Assembly (NCBI RefSeq): GCF_027812955.1
Contig: NZ_JAPYZV010000017.1
Span: 1 to 34,736, forward strand
Source of the DNA: Pedococcus sp. 5OH_020
Lineage (GTDB): Bacteria > Actinomycetota > Actinomycetes > Actinomycetales > Dermatophilaceae
Length of the DNA: 34,736 nt
Direction of reading: 5' to 3'
Under the pieces are notes generated by a model. That model made no database searches. It was not told where the DNA came from and saw only the letters and a list, made by a program, of their open reading frames with translations. Shown here in pieces: positions 1 to 9,110 of the stretch (positions are counted from its first letter, which is position 1; each line of letters begins with the position of its first letter). The position numbers and the translations under genes are program-made.

Positions 1-114
1 CGCGAACCCGACGATGATCCCCAACACCATCGCGATGACCACCGCGATGTACAGATAATGCGTGCGGTCCCGCTTCGGGGCTTTCTCCCGTACCGGTGCC
101 TGCGATGCGCTCAT
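1..114 (-). CDS. Dicarboxylate/amino acid:cation symporter, N-terminus only
   Basis: Only the first 38 codons lie in the window; the gene runs off the left edge. The start is an ATG at 112-114 (complement), preceded by an AAGGAG ribosome-binding site at 121-126 with 6 nt spacing. The peptide has a short charged cytoplasmic N-terminus (residues 1-18, with KRDRTHYLY) followed by the first hydrophobic helix (IAVVIAMVLGIIVGF). This layout and wording match the DctA/GltP family of Na+- or H+-coupled dicarboxylate or acidic amino-acid symporters in actinobacteria. That family imports C4-dicarboxylates or glutamate across the cytoplasmic membrane. The substrate cannot be judged from this fragment. 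The upstream 110 bp to the next gene (also minus strand) should hold its promoter. Confidence 0.65.
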   Translation of the reverse strand, partial: MSASQAPVREKAPKRDRTHYLYIAVVIAMVLGIIVGFA

Positions 115-224
115 GACGGGCTCCTTCGTCCGGTATGCCGTCTGGTGGGGGGAAAGGTCCACCGTTCCGAGCGTGCTCCTGTGCGCGCCGCACGGCAACC
201 ACTGTGTCCGAGCCGCGGGTGGAC

Positions 225-1157
225 TCAGCCGTCGAGGGCCTTGAGGAGCGCGATGTTCAGGGTCACGCCTTCGGAGTCGCCGTCCGCCGCTGCCCAACCC
301 GCCTCTATGGCCGTGTGGACGTAGCTCCAGGCCAGGACCTCCTGCTCGTCCAGGCCGGCCGCCGCGCCGGCGATCTCCAGCCTCCGGCGCACGAGGTAAC
401 GGAACGCCGAGCCGCTTCCCAGCTCCTCGACCCTGTTGCGCAGCAACGGCTGCAGCTCGAACGCCCGGTGGCCCGCCATGGGGTGCGGGTCGATGGCAAG
501 CCATGGCGAGCGCTGGCCGGCGAGGACGTTCTCGTAGTGCAGGTCGGTGTGCAGCAGCGTGGCGTCGCAGCTGCCGTCTGCCGTCAGGTCCTCCACCAGC
601 CCGGCCGCCCGTCGCACCATCCGCCTCGGTAGCACCCCTGCCGAGGCGGTCAACCTGTCGGCCTGCTCGCGAGCGAAGACCGACAGGAGCCGAAGCCCGG
701 GCGGTGCCGGCACGGCCAGCTCCGCCAGGAGGCCGCCCACAACCTCGCAGGCCGTGTCGACGTCCACGCTCCGCAGATCACGCGAGGGGTCCAGCCACTC
801 CAGCAGCAGCGCACCGCGGCTCGGGTCAGCCTGGATGAGCCGCACGGCTCCTCGACCCTGCCAGTGACGCAGCGCCAGCGCCTCCTCACGTCCCTCGAGG
901 TGGGGCCAGGCCACTTTGAGCGCGCACGGCTCTCCGGCTCGGCGCACCGGGACGACGACGGCGGTCCACCCGGTGGCGCCAGGACCGACCGGTTCCAGGT
1001 CCCAGTCGTCCAGCAGGTCCGCGAGGAGCCGGGGGAGGCGGTCGGACCACTCGGCGCCGGACGGACCGCTCACTGCGCCCTGCTCAGCGGTGAGACGTCG
1101 TACCCCGGAACGGAACGCGGCGGGCACCAGGCCGGCAGCGTCTTCCGTACGGGTCAT
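225..1157 (-). CDS. APH(6)/hydroxyurea-type phosphotransferase (aminoglycoside kinase-like)
   Basis: This is a roughly 310-residue protein with a kinase-like fold. The C-terminal half carries the phosphotransferase loop LLHTDLHYENVL (Brenner HxDxxxxN motif, catalytic Asp), followed by AIDPHPMAGHRAFELQPLL, which holds the metal-binding DP. That wording is typical of the family containing streptomycin 6-kinase and hydroxyurea phosphotransferase (APH_6_hur). The N-terminal lobe has the GWTAVVVPV and ALKVAWP strands with the ATP-anchoring Lys. Family members transfer phosphate from ATP to small hydroxylated substrates, but most chromosomal copies have no proven substrate, so a resistance role is only possible. 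Its ATG overlaps the TGA of the upstream DUF4439 gene by 4 bp (ATGA), indicating a translationally coupled two-gene operon. A much longer in-frame extension upstream is shadow sequence. Confidence 0.8.
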   Translation of the reverse strand: MTRTEDAAGLVPAAFRSGVRRLTAEQGAVSGPSGAEWSDRLPRLLADLLDDWDLEPVGPGATGWTAVVVPVRRAGEPCALKVAWPHLEGREEALALRHWQGRGAVRLIQADPSRGALLLEWLDPSRDLRSVDVDTACEVVGGLLAELAVPAPPGLRLLSVFAREQADRLTASAGVLPRRMVRRAAGLVEDLTADGSCDATLLHTDLHYENVLAGQRSPWLAIDPHPMAGHRAFELQPLLRNRVEELGSGSAFRYLVRRRLEIAGAAAGLDEQEVLAWSYVHTAIEAGWAAADGDSEGVTLNIALLKALDG

Positions 1158-2230
1158 CTGAGCCCGGGGAAGGGGGCCAGTGCGACGCCCCATCTCGACG
1201 CCAGCACCTCCGTGTCCGCAAGCCACTGCACGACGGCGCCCAGCGGCCCGGCGTCCGAACCCGCCGAGCCCAGGTCGCCGGCCACGGCGGCGCGGAGCTG
1301 GGTCACCGCTGACACGGCGAGCCTGCGGGCCTGGCCCGGAGTGGTGACCGGGAACGGCAGCGGATAGGCCAGCGCGGGCGGGCCGGCCGATGCGCCGGCC
1401 AGGGTCTCCTGCACGAGGGCGCGCGACTGGAGATCCCGTAGAGTCCCCTTCGCCAAAGTGCCCTGGGCGCCGTCCAGCGACTGGGCCGCCACGACCTCGA
1501 AGGCATAGACGGCTGCCCGGGTGCTGTCGAGGAACGAGGCCGCGAGGGATGGCTCCTTCCAGGTCTGGTCGGGCCACGGGTACGGCTCTCCGAGCAGGGC
1601 TGCCGCGGCGGCCCGCTGGGCCAGCAGCGAGCCCACCAGCGGCCTGGCCGTGGACGAGACGGTCGCCAAGGACGACATCGCCCCAGGGCCCAGGTCCAGC
1701 ACCTCTGCGGCCGCCAGCCCCGGCGGTGCCGAGGCCGGCGGGGTTGGCGGCGTCGGGCCGCCGCTGCCCGCTGTCGCAGACGCCGTAGCTGTGGCCCCCC
1801 TCGACGACGTCGTTGTCGTCGTAGATCTCGCCGTCGTCTCCGTGGCCCCAGACGTCGCAGCGGTCATGGCGCCCCCGGCCGGGGCGGCATGGTCCAGTAC
1901 GGCCCTCGGGACCCCGAGCCGCAGCAGCTCCGCCTCGAGCACCGCCGCCTGGCGCCGGTGCAGGACCGCCAACCGCGCCGGCAGGCCCGTCGCTGCGCCG
2001 CGCAGCGCCGCCGCCTTGTCGGCCAGCTGGGAGGTGTGGTGCCGCAGGCTGAGCAGGAAGTCCTCGCCGGGCACGGGGTGTCGCACCGGTACTCCAGGGA
2101 CCGCTGGGGCGTCGTCCTCGAGCCGGATCCCGCACGCCGCCAACGAGATCGTCGCCGTCACGCTCAGAGCACCAAGAAGCAGTCCGCGGCGAGTGTGACG
2201 CACCGGGTCGGCGGGCGGGCCCTGCGGCAT
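1154..2230 (-). CDS. DUF4439 ferritin-like lipoprotein/Tat-type exported protein
   Basis: The 358-residue product starts with a charged region and a signal sequence: twin arginine (HTRRGLLLGAL), a hydrophobic stretch, and LAAC as a lipobox. An exported, probably lipid-anchored protein is expected. Two helical, Ala/Leu-rich parts resemble DUF4439 (ferritin-like four-helix fold): about residues 55-120 (SLRHHTSQLADKAAALRG) and 180-358 (ending QWLADTEVLASRWG). They are split by a low-complexity Thr/Ser/Ala/Pro linker (about residues 125-178), which is longer than I would expect. The function of DUF4439 is unknown. In actinomycetes it commonly sits divergent to rimP, as here. The ATG at about 2230 is the first in-frame start before the signal peptide; the position could be off by one base. 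It is the first gene of an operon with the downstream kinase. Confidence 0.75.
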   Translation of the reverse strand: MPQGPPADPVRHTRRGLLLGALSVTATISLAACGIRLEDDAPAVPGVPVRHPVPGEDFLLSLRHHTSQLADKAAALRGAATGLPARLAVLHRRQAAVLEAELLRLGVPRAVLDHAAPAGGAMTAATSGATETTARSTTTTTSSRGATATASATAGSGGPTPPTPPASAPPGLAAAEVLDLGPGAMSSLATVSSTARPLVGSLLAQRAAAAALLGEPYPWPDQTWKEPSLAASFLDSTRAAVYAFEVVAAQSLDGAQGTLAKGTLRDLQSRALVQETLAGASAGPPALAYPLPFPVTTPGQARRLAVSAVTQLRAAVAGDLGSAGSDAGPLGAVVQWLADTEVLASRWGVALAPFPGLR

Positions 2231-2285
2231 GCGCCGATCATGGCACGCCTCCCGAGGGGGGCATGCGACCCTTCCACCCCGCCGA

Positions 2286-2291
2286 TAGAGT
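2286..2291 (+). promoter_or_regulatory. Candidate -10 element for rimP operon
   Basis: TAGAGT lies about 40 bp before the rimP GTG in the divergent 100-bp gap between DUF4439 and rimP. It fits the actinobacterial TANNNT -10. No clear -35 is seen, so this is only a candidate. It would give a leader of about 33 nt containing the ribosome-binding site. Confidence 0.35.
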
Positions 2292-2330
2292 GGACGCGCA
2301 CGGCCACCAAACTTCAGAGAGGACGAGTCA

Positions 2331-2927
2331 GTGAGCGTCAAGGAGCAGATTCGTCCGGCAGTGGAAGGGCCGCTCGGCGCCCTCGGACTGCTGATCGAGG
2401 ACATCGCCGTGACGCCTGCTGGCAGGAGGCGTCTGGTTCGCATCTGGATCGACCGCCGGCTCGACGACTCCGGCGCGGACAGTGTCACGCCGACGCCTCC
2501 ACTGACCCTGGACGAGGTCGCCGACGCCACCCGAGCGGTGAGCGACGCCCTGGACGACACCGGCGCCATGGGCGAGCAGCCCTACACCCTCGAGGTGACC
2601 TCTCCGGGGGTCGACCGCCACCTGACCGAGCCGCGCCACTTCCGCCGCAACGTCTCCCGCCTCGTCACACTGACGCGCACCGAGGCGGAGCCGCTCACGG
2701 GCCGCATCGTCCGTGCCGGCGCGCACACCCTGACGGTGCAGGTCCCGGCGACCAGGAAGCAGCCGGCCAGCATGGTGGACCTGCCGTATGCCGACGTGTC
2801 CAAGGCCGTCGTCCAGGTGGAGTTCTCGCGGCCTGCCGACGGGGAGCGGGACACCGACAGCATGGACGAGCCGGACACCGACAGCGTGGACGAGCCGGAT
2901 ACCGACGACCTCGACGAGGAGAGCTGA
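2331..2927 (+). CDS. rimP: Ribosome maturation factor RimP
   Basis: RimP binds the 30S subunit and helps late assembly around S12. The 198-residue protein has the N-terminal alpha/beta domain ([19 protein letters not shown], then VRIWIDR), the [20 protein letters not shown] signature at about residues 87-106, and the C-terminal SH3-like barrel ([15 protein letters not shown]). It starts at GTG 2331, with GAGAGGA about 7 nt upstream. The C-terminus is unusual: three tandem acidic units (consensus DTDSxDEP) encoded by a 24-bp DNA repeat at 2850-2921. The tail lies beyond the conserved fold and also carries the ribosome-binding site for nusA, whose ATG follows the stop by one base. It is the first gene of the rimP-nusA-ylxR-infB operon. 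Confidence 0.95.
   Translation: MSVKEQIRPAVEGPLGALGLLIEDIAVTPAGRRRLVRIWIDRRLDDSGADSVTPTPPLTLDEVADATRAVSDALDDTGAMGEQPYTLEVTSPGVDRHLTEPRHFRRNVSRLVTLTRTEAEPLTGRIVRAGAHTLTVQVPATRKQPASMVDLPYADVSKAVVQVEFSRPADGERDTDSMDEPDTDSVDEPDTDDLDEES
2850..2921 (+). repeat. 24-bp tandem repeat (3 units) in the rimP 3' end
   Basis: The units lie at 2850-2873, 2874-2897 and 2898-2921. The first two differ by a single base or so (ATG versus GTG codon); the third is more diverged. They encode the acidic DTDSxDEP repeats of the RimP tail. Repeat number probably varies between strains by slippage. Confidence 0.85.
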
Positions 2928-2928
2928 C

Positions 2929-3999
2929 ATGGACATCGATCTCGCCGCACTGCGGGCCCTGGAACGCGAGCGCGACATCTCCCTCGACGTGCTGATCCCT
3001 GCGATCGAGCAGGCGCTGCTCGTGGCCTACCACCGCACCGATGGCGCCTACCGGAACGCCCGCGTCGAGCTCGACCGGAAGTCGGGCCACGTCGTGGTGC
3101 TCGCCAGGGAGGAGATCGAGCAGCCGGAGCCCGCCGAGGGCGAGGACCGGCCGCCCCGCGAGCTCGGACCCGAGTTCGACGACACGCCCACCGGCTTCGG
3201 CCGCATCGCGGCCGCCACCGCTCGGCAGGTCATCGTGCAGCGGCTGCGCGACCTCGAGGACGAGCAGATCATGGGCGACTTCAAGGGCCGGGAGGGCGAC
3301 GTCGTCGCCGGCGTGATCCAGCAGAGCCCCGACCCTCGTCACGTCACCGTGGACTTCGGCACCGTCGAGGGCATCCTGCCCCTCGCCGAGCAGGTGCCGG
3401 GCGAGCGCTATGTCCACGGCGAGCGGCTGCGCTGCTTCGTCGTGTCCGTGCGGCGAGGGCCCAAGGGGCCACAGATCGGGCTCTCGCGCACGCACCCCAA
3501 CCTCGTGCGCAAGCTCTTCGCCCTGGAGGTCCCCGAGATCGCGGACGGCTCGGTGGAGATCGCCGCCCTCGCCCGGGAGGCGGGACACCGGACGAAGATC
3601 GCCGTCCACTCCAAGGTTCCTGGGCTCAACGCCAAGGGGGCCTGCATCGGGCCGATGGGGGCCAGGGTCCGCGCCGTCATGACGGAGCTCCATGGCGAGA
3701 AGATCGACATCGTCGACTACTCCGACGACCCCAGGACCTTCGTGGCCGCCGCTCTCTCACCCTCGAGGGTGGAGTCGGTGGAGATCGTCGACCCCCAGCT
3801 GCGGTCGGTCAGGGTGGTGGTGCCCGACTACCAGCTGTCGCTCGCCATCGGCAAGGAGGGCCAGAACGCCCGGCTGGCGGCGAAGCTGACGGGCTGGCGG
3901 ATCGACATCCGCCCGGACAACCCCAGCGGTCAGGATGCGCAGGGGGAGCGCCCCCGCCAGCATGCATCCGGTGCGAGTGACACTGCCGCGGGCCAGTAG
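2929..3999 (+). CDS. nusA: Transcription termination/antitermination factor NusA
   Basis: NusA binds RNA polymerase during elongation and modulates pausing, termination and antitermination. The 356-residue protein has the NusA N-terminal domain ([18 protein letters not shown] through about residue 120), an S1 domain (about 120-195, containing [16 protein letters not shown]), and two KH domains. The first KH carries [18 protein letters not shown], and the second carries [19 protein letters not shown]. It ends soon after the KH2 domain with a short Gln/Ala-rich tail, the usual length for actinobacteria, and lacks the acidic repeats of E. coli NusA. The ATG at 2929 follows rimP by one base, with GAGGAG at about 2916-2921, so the two are tightly coupled. 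ylxR begins 11 bp downstream. Confidence 0.96.
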   Translation: MDIDLAALRALERERDISLDVLIPAIEQALLVAYHRTDGAYRNARVELDRKSGHVVVLAREEIEQPEPAEGEDRPPRELGPEFDDTPTGFGRIAAATARQVIVQRLRDLEDEQIMGDFKGREGDVVAGVIQQSPDPRHVTVDFGTVEGILPLAEQVPGERYVHGERLRCFVVSVRRGPKGPQIGLSRTHPNLVRKLFALEVPEIADGSVEIAALAREAGHRTKIAVHSKVPGLNAKGACIGPMGARVRAVMTELHGEKIDIVDYSDDPRTFVAAALSPSRVESVEIVDPQLRSVRVVVPDYQLSLAIGKEGQNARLAAKLTGWRIDIRPDNPSGQDAQGERPRQHASGASDTAAGQ

Positions 4000-4010
4000 G
4001 GGATAGACTG

Positions 4011-4406
4011 GTGGAGACCGACCGGACTGGACTCCGGCCTGCGGCATCGAGCACCACCCCCCGCACCTCGCACGGGCAACCCACCCGGACGTGTGTGGGA
4101 TGCCGTCGGACGGATAGCTGGTCGGCACTCCTGCGAGTGGTCGCGGAGACGGACGAGACCGGAGCCATCCGGTTGACCCCCGACCCACGACGACGCCTGC
4201 CGGGGCGCGGCGCATGGCTGCATCCCACAGGCGACTGTCTCGACCAGGCCCTACGCCGCCGCGCGTTCGGTCGCGCGTTGCGCGTCCGGGCCGCCCCCGA
4301 CCCGGAGGCGGTCGCGGCGTACGTCAAGGGTGTGGACCGGGACCACGAGCAGGACGTCCACCAAGCACCGCCATCCATCGCACACGGGAACCGAAAGCGG
4401 GTTTGA
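4011..4406 (+). CDS. ylxR: YlxR family RNA-binding protein (DUF448)
   Basis: This small 131-residue protein carries the YlxR signature PTRTCVGCRR at about residues 24-33, followed by LLRVV, PGRGAWLHP and RAFGRALR. Positively charged patches on YlxR structures suggest nucleic-acid binding, and B. subtilis YlxR has been proposed to act as a nucleoid-associated or RNase P-related factor. Position between nusA and infB is diagnostic. The GTG at 4011 has a purine-rich AGGGGAT just upstream. The first 20 residues are poorly conserved, and a start nearer the CVGC motif cannot be excluded. The C-terminal tail after about residue 105 is hydrophilic. Confidence 0.9.
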   Translation: METDRTGLRPAASSTTPRTSHGQPTRTCVGCRRTDSWSALLRVVAETDETGAIRLTPDPRRRLPGRGAWLHPTGDCLDQALRRRAFGRALRVRAAPDPEAVAAYVKGVDRDHEQDVHQAPPSIAHGNRKRV

Positions 4407-4512
4407 CGCTGATGAGCACCCGATGAGAACTCAGCAATGAGCTCCCCCCAGCAGTAACGACGGTCCGCGCCTGTCACCTGACACGCTCGCACGGACCAGG
4501 AACAGGAGAAAC

Positions 4513-7491
4513 GTGGCAAAGGTCCGTGTAAGTGCGCTCGCCAAGGAGCTGGGCACCGACAGCAAGACGCTGATCGCCCACCTCAACAGCATCGGCGAGT
4601 ACGTCAAGACTGCCAGCTCGACGATCGAGGCACCGGTCGTCCGCAAGGCGACAGAGACATTCCCGGAGGACCTCAAGAAGTCCCCGGCCAAGAAGGCTGC
4701 GGCCACGCCGTCCCCGGCTGCGCCCGCACCCGCTCCCTCGGCGGTCCAGAACGGCCCCGCCACTGGGGTCCGGCCCGGCCCCGCGGCCCCCGCGCCCGCG
4801 GCGAGTCCCGCGGCGGCTGCTCCGGTGGCGCCCGCCCCGGCCGCTCCCGCGGCGCCGAGCCCGGCGGTCCAGCGCTCGCCGCAGGCGCCGGCTGCGCCGC
4901 GCCCTGCTGCGGCGGCTCCCTCGGCTCCGGCGCCCTCGGCTCCCGCGCCTTCTGCCCCCACACCGTCGGCTCCGGCCCCCGCCGCCCCGGCTCCCGTCGC
5001 TCCCGCGGCGCGCCAGCAGGTCCAGGGTGCCCGCGACGGTGGGCAGCCCGGGCCCAGGGTGCCCTCGTCGCCGCGCCCCGGTGGCGGGCCCCGGCCCGGC
5101 GCCCCGCGTCCGGGCAACAACCCGTTCGCGCCCTCCCAGGGCATGCGCACGGGCTCGCGTGACGGCGGTCGTGACGGCGGTCGTGACGCAGGCCCCCGAG
5201 AGGGCGGTGCCCGCGAGGGCGCGGCCCGTCCAGGGAACAACCCCTTTGCACCGAGCCAGGGCATGCCGCGCCCGCAGAGTCGGCCGGGCGCCGCTGGCCC
5301 ACGCCCGGGCGGGACCTCTGGACCGGGCGGTCCTCGTCCCGGCGGACCGCGTCCCAGCCCCGGCATGATGCCCGACCGCAGTGCGGTGGGGCGCCCTGGT
5401 GAGCGTCCCGCACGCGGCGGCGCTCGTGGACCCGGCGGCCCTGGTGGCGGTCGGGGTCCCGGTGGGCCCGGTGCCGGTGCTCCCGGTGGCGGTGGCGGCG
5501 GCTTCGCCGGACGCCCTGGTGGCGGCGGCTTCCGCGGTGGCGCCGGTCGCGGCTCCACTGCTGGCGCCTTCGGCCGTGGCGGTGGCCGGCCGGTACGCGG
5601 CCGGAAGTCCAAGCGCGCCAAGCGCCAGGAGTTCGAGCAGATGCAGGCGCCCTCGTTGGGTGGCGTGACCGTGCCTCGCGGCGACGGTTCGACGACCATC
5701 CGGGTGCGTCGTGGCTCGTCGCTGACCGACTTCGCCGACAAGATCAACGCCAACCCGGCCTCTCTCGTCACGGTGCTGTTCCACCTCGGTGAGATGGCCA
5801 CGGCGACGCAGTCCCTCGACGAGGACACCTTCAAGGTGCTCGGCGCCGAGCTCGGCTACGACATTCAGGTCGTCTCTCCCGAGGAGGAGGAGAAGGAGCT
5901 CTTCGACTCCTTCAACATCGACCTCGAGACGGGGATCGAGGGTGAGGACGACGAGGACCTGCAGCCGAGACCGCCGGTGGTGACCGTCATGGGTCACGTC
6001 GACCACGGAAAGACACGCCTCCTCGACGCCATCCGCAACGAGGACGTCGCCGGAGGGGAGTCGGGCGGCATCACGCAGCACATCGGTGCCTACCAGGTCC
6101 ACAAGGTGCACGAGGGCGTCGACCGTCCGATCACGTTCATCGACACCCCGGGTCACGAGGCGTTCACCGCCATGCGTGCCCGTGGCGCCAAGGTGACGGA
6201 CATCGCGATCCTCGTGGTCGCGGCGGACGACGGTGTGATGCCGCAGACCATCGAGGCGCTGAACCACGCGCAGGCCGCTGACGTGCCGATCGTGGTGGCG
6301 GTCAACAAGATCGACGTCGAGGGCGCCAACCCGTCCAAGGTGCGTCAGCAGCTCACCGAGTACAACCTCGTGGCTGAGGAGTACGGCGGCGACACCATGT
6401 TCGTCGACGTGTCGGCCAAGGCCGGTGAGAACATCGACGCCCTCCTCGAGGCCGTCCTGCTGACTGCCGACGCCGCCCTAGACCTGCGCGCGAACGCGGA
6501 CCGCGACGCTCGCGGTGTCGCGATCGAGGCCAACCTCGACCGTGGCCGCGGTGCCACGGCAACGGTCCTGGTACAGGCGGGAACGCTTCATGTGGGCGAC
6601 GCCATCGTCACCGGCTCGGCGTACGGCCGCGTGCGGGCGATGCTCGACGAGCACGGCGACAACCTCACCGAGGCGGGTCCCTCCCGCCCGGTGCAGGTGC
6701 TCGGCCTGTCCTCCGTGCCCCGCGCGGGCGACACGTTCGTGGTCGCGCCCGACGACCGGACGGCCCGGCAGATCGCCGAGCGCCGCGAGGCCGCGGACCG
6801 CCAGGCCGCGCTCGCCAAGGCTCGCAAGCGCATCTCGCTGGAGGACCTCAACGAGGCGCTGGCGGCGGGCAAGGTGGAGACGCTCAACCTCATCCTCAAG
6901 GGCGACGTCTCCGGTTCCGTCGAGGCTCTCGAGGACGCGCTGCTCCAGATCGACGTGGGCGACGACGTGGACCTGCGGATCATCGACCGCGGGGTCGGCG
7001 CCATCACGCTGAACAACATCAACCTCGCGATGGCCTCCGACGCGATCATCATCGGCTTCAACGTCCGCGCCGAGGGCCAGAACGCCGACGTCGCCGAGCG
7101 CGAGGGCGTCGAGATCCGCTACTACTCGGTGATCTACCAGGCCATCGAGGAGATCGAGGCTGCCCTGAAGGGCATGCTCAAGCCGGAGTTCGAGGAGGTG
7201 GAGCTCGGGTCCGCCGAGATCCGCGAGATCTTCCGCTCCAGCAAGTTCGGCAACATCGCGGGGTCGATCGTGCGCAGTGGCGAGATCAGGCGAGGCACGA
7301 AGGCGCGGATCACCCGCAACGGTGTCGTCGTGGCCGAGAACGTCGAGATCGCCGGCCTGCGCCGGTTCAAGGACGATGTCACCGAGGTCCGCGAGGGCTT
7401 CGAGTGTGGCATCAACCTGGGGTCGTTCAACGACCTCCAGCTCGGCGACCTCATCTCGACGTACGAGATGCGCGAGAAGCCGCGCGACTGA
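4513..7491 (+). CDS. infB: Translation initiation factor IF-2
   Basis: IF-2 is the GTPase that delivers initiator fMet-tRNA to the 30S subunit and promotes subunit joining. The 992-residue protein begins with the IF2 N-terminal domain ([18 protein letters not shown]). A long disordered region follows (about residues 57-380): first Ala/Pro-rich, then Gly/Arg/Pro-rich with GGFRGG-type segments and two [10 protein letters not shown] repeats. The GTPase domain has G1 GHVDHGKT (494-501), G3 DTPGH (from 544) and G4 NKID (598-601). Domains II-IV follow, ending in [16 protein letters not shown] and [12 protein letters not shown] 4513 is preceded by CAGGAG. There is a 106-bp gap after ylxR. A strong hairpin follows the stop. 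Confidence 0.97.
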   Translation: MAKVRVSALAKELGTDSKTLIAHLNSIGEYVKTASSTIEAPVVRKATETFPEDLKKSPAKKAAATPSPAAPAPAPSAVQNGPATGVRPGPAAPAPAASPAAAAPVAPAPAAPAAPSPAVQRSPQAPAAPRPAAAAPSAPAPSAPAPSAPTPSAPAPAAPAPVAPAARQQVQGARDGGQPGPRVPSSPRPGGGPRPGAPRPGNNPFAPSQGMRTGSRDGGRDGGRDAGPREGGAREGAARPGNNPFAPSQGMPRPQSRPGAAGPRPGGTSGPGGPRPGGPRPSPGMMPDRSAVGRPGERPARGGARGPGGPGGGRGPGGPGAGAPGGGGGGFAGRPGGGGFRGGAGRGSTAGAFGRGGGRPVRGRKSKRAKRQEFEQMQAPSLGGVTVPRGDGSTTIRVRRGSSLTDFADKINANPASLVTVLFHLGEMATATQSLDEDTFKVLGAELGYDIQVVSPEEEEKELFDSFNIDLETGIEGEDDEDLQPRPPVVTVMGHVDHGKTRLLDAIRNEDVAGGESGGITQHIGAYQVHKVHEGVDRPITFIDTPGHEAFTAMRARGAKVTDIAILVVAADDGVMPQTIEALNHAQAADVPIVVAVNKIDVEGANPSKVRQQLTEYNLVAEEYGGDTMFVDVSAKAGENIDALLEAVLLTADAALDLRANADRDARGVAIEANLDRGRGATATVLVQAGTLHVGDAIVTGSAYGRVRAMLDEHGDNLTEAGPSRPVQVLGLSSVPRAGDTFVVAPDDRTARQIAERREAADRQAALAKARKRISLEDLNEALAAGKVETLNLILKGDVSGSVEALEDALLQIDVGDDVDLRIIDRGVGAITLNNINLAMASDAIIIGFNVRAEGQNADVAEREGVEIRYYSVIYQAIEEIEAALKGMLKPEFEEVELGSAEIREIFRSSKFGNIAGSIVRSGEIRRGTKARITRNGVVVAENVEIAGLRRFKDDVTEVREGFECGINLGSFNDLQLGDLISTYEMREKPRD

Positions 7492-7527
7492 CGGCTGCGA
7501 AGCCCTGGCTCGTATGCCGCGTGGCCC

Positions 7528-7565
7528 GCAGGGGCCCGTACCGGTCCTCCGGTACGGGCCCCTGC
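7528..7565 (+). terminator. Strong hairpin after infB
   Basis: A perfect 17-bp inverted repeat (arms 7528-7544 and 7549-7565) has a 4-nt TCCT loop. There is no U-tract, which is common for actinobacterial terminators. It lies 36 bp past infB and before a TAGGGT -10 candidate for rbfA, so it probably ends or attenuates the rimP-infB transcript. Confidence 0.75.
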
Positions 7566-7598
7566 CCACGCCGAGCCGGAGGGCTCGGCACCAGGAAC

Positions 7599-7604
7599 TA
7601 GGGT
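7599..7604 (+). promoter_or_regulatory. Candidate -10 element for rbfA
   Basis: TAGGGT lies just after the infB terminator hairpin and 43 bp before the rbfA GTG. It matches the actinobacterial TANNNT pattern. No convincing -35 is visible. It suggests that rbfA-truB-ribF can be transcribed separately from infB. Confidence 0.35.
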
Positions 7605-7647
7605 GGGCACGCCCGTCCCACCCACGACCGACCTTCAGGAGGACTCC

Positions 7648-8208
7648 GTGGCCGACGCCGGACGCGCCCGCAAGATCGCCGACCGGATCAAGGTTCTCGT
7701 GGCCGCCAACCTCGAGCCGATCGTCAAGGACCCGGACCTCGGCTTCGTGACCATCACCGACGTGCGGGTGACCAACGACCTGCAGCACGCGTCGGTGTTC
7801 TACACGGTCTTGGGCGACGAGACCCAACGAGAGCGGACCGCCGCCCTGCTGGAGAAGAACAAGGGGCGGCTGCGCTCCTTCGTCGGCCAGCAGATCAAGA
7901 TCCGGCTGACTCCCAGCCTCGAGTTCATCGCCGACGCCATCCCGGAGACCGCAGCCCACCTGGAGGAGCTGCTGAGGGAGGCGAAGGAGCGGGACGCTGC
8001 CGTGGCGGCCGCCGCGGCCAAGGCCTCCTACGCCGGCGAGCCCGACCCCTACCGCCGGCCCGAGGACGACGGGCAGCCCGTCACGGAAGGCGACAGCGTC
8101 GGCCAGGATGGCGACCTGGACGCCGAGACGGACACCGACCGGGATGGCAACGGTCGCCCTGACCAGCACGAGTACGAGGATGGCGACGACGCCGATGCCC
8201 TCGCCTGA
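7648..8208 (+). CDS. rbfA: 30S ribosome-binding factor RbfA
   Basis: RbfA is a KH-like protein needed for 16S rRNA 5'-end maturation and cold adaptation. The core (about residues 1-115) has RARKIADRIKVLVAANLE, LGFVTITDVRVTNDLQHA, VFYTVLGD and KIRLTPSLEFIADAI, all typical. I chose GTG 7648 because CAGGAGGA sits about 6-7 nt upstream; an in-frame ATG 45 bp earlier precedes that ribosome-binding site and lies outside the fold. The C-terminus is extended by about 65 residues into an acidic tail containing the Asp-rich stretch ETDTDRDGNGRPDQHE, which resembles a calcium-binding loop. The last 14 bp overlap truB in another frame. Confidence 0.95.
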   Translation: MADAGRARKIADRIKVLVAANLEPIVKDPDLGFVTITDVRVTNDLQHASVFYTVLGDETQRERTAALLEKNKGRLRSFVGQQIKIRLTPSLEFIADAIPETAAHLEELLREAKERDAAVAAAAAKASYAGEPDPYRRPEDDGQPVTEGDSVGQDGDLDAETDTDRDGNGRPDQHEYEDGDDADALA

Positions 8209-9109
8209 CGGCCTTCTGGTCGTCGACAAGCCGGCGGGGTGGACCAGCCATGACGTGGTGGGCCGGGCGCGCCGCGTCTGCGGCACCCAGAAGGTGGGCC
8301 ACGCCGGCACGCTCGACCCCATGGCGACCGGAGTGCTCGTCCTCGGCATCGGCCGGGCCACCCGGCTGCTCACCTTCCTCGTGGGGTGCGACAAGGACTA
8401 CAGCGCGACGGTGCGTCTCGGGCAGAGCACGTCGACCGACGACGCCGAGGGCGAGGTGACCGCCGCAGCAGGCACGGAGGGGGTCTCCCGCGCCGCGGTC
8501 TCCGCAGCCGTGGCGGAGCTGACCGGGGACCTGCAGCAGGTCCCGAGCGCGGTCTCCGCCATCAAGGTCGACGGCCGTCGCGCATACCACCGCGTCCGCG
8601 CCGGCGAGGACGTCGAGCTGCCGTCCAGGCCGGTCACCGTGAGCAGGTTCGAGGTGCTGGCCGCTCGCGACGCGGAGGTGGACGGCGTACCGGTCCTCGA
8701 TCTCGACGTCGAGGTGACGGTGAGCTCCGGCACCTATGTCCGGGCCCTCGCGCGTGACCTCGGCGCAGCGCTGGGCGTCGGTGGCCACCTGACCGGCCTG
8801 CGCCGCACCCGAGTGGGCGCGTTCACCCTCGACCAGGCGCATGCCCTGGAAGGGCTCGGCGACGGGGGAGACCCGGAGTCCGTGCCGGTGACGCCTCTGA
8901 CAGACGCCGCGCGAGCCCAGTTCGCCGTCCGTGAGCTGAGCAGCGAGGAGGCCGTCGCCGTCGGCTACGGGCAGCGCGTCGAGTCCGCCGTCCCGGGCCG
9001 CACCGACCCCGTCGCCGCTTTCGCCCCGGACGGCCGCTTAATGGCACTGCTCGACGAGTCCGGACCGAAAGCCAGGTCGCACGTCGTCTTCGCTCCGGCG
9101 GGTTCGTAG
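8195..9109 (+). CDS. truB: tRNA pseudouridine(55) synthase TruB
   Basis: TruB converts U55 in the T-loop of tRNAs to pseudouridine. The 304-residue protein has DGLLVVDKPAGWTSHDVV at the N-terminus, then the catalytic motif GHAGTLDPMATGVL, with the nucleophilic Asp at about residue 41. It continues with KDYSATVRLG, then QVPSAVSAIKVDGRRAYHRVRAGE, and finally SGTYVRALARDLG. A C-terminal PUA-like segment covers about residues 235-304. The ATG at 8195 lies inside the 3' end of rbfA (14-bp overlap), so translation is probably coupled. ribF begins 2 bp after the stop. Confidence 0.95.
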   Translation: MPSPDGLLVVDKPAGWTSHDVVGRARRVCGTQKVGHAGTLDPMATGVLVLGIGRATRLLTFLVGCDKDYSATVRLGQSTSTDDAEGEVTAAAGTEGVSRAAVSAAVAELTGDLQQVPSAVSAIKVDGRRAYHRVRAGEDVELPSRPVTVSRFEVLAARDAEVDGVPVLDLDVEVTVSSGTYVRALARDLGAALGVGGHLTGLRRTRVGAFTLDQAHALEGLGDGGDPESVPVTPLTDAARAQFAVRELSSEEAVAVGYGQRVESAVPGRTDPVAAFAPDGRLMALLDESGPKARSHVVFAPAGS

Positions 9110-9110
9110 A

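Noticed and set aside
1158-2135. Upstream extension of the kinase frame through the DUF4439 gene
   Set aside because: The extension is low-complexity Gly/Arg/Pro shadow of DUF4439. The ATGA overlap at 1154-1157 gives a normal start.
5160-5190. Short GGTCGTGACGGC tandem in infB as a CRISPR-like array
   Set aside because: It has only two to three short coding repeats encoding RDGG, with no unique spacers. No CRISPR array is seen in the window.
4431-6267. Long Pro/Gly/Ala- and Thr/Arg-rich frames antisense to infB
   Set aside because: They are complements of the repetitive IF-2 linker with no domain content.
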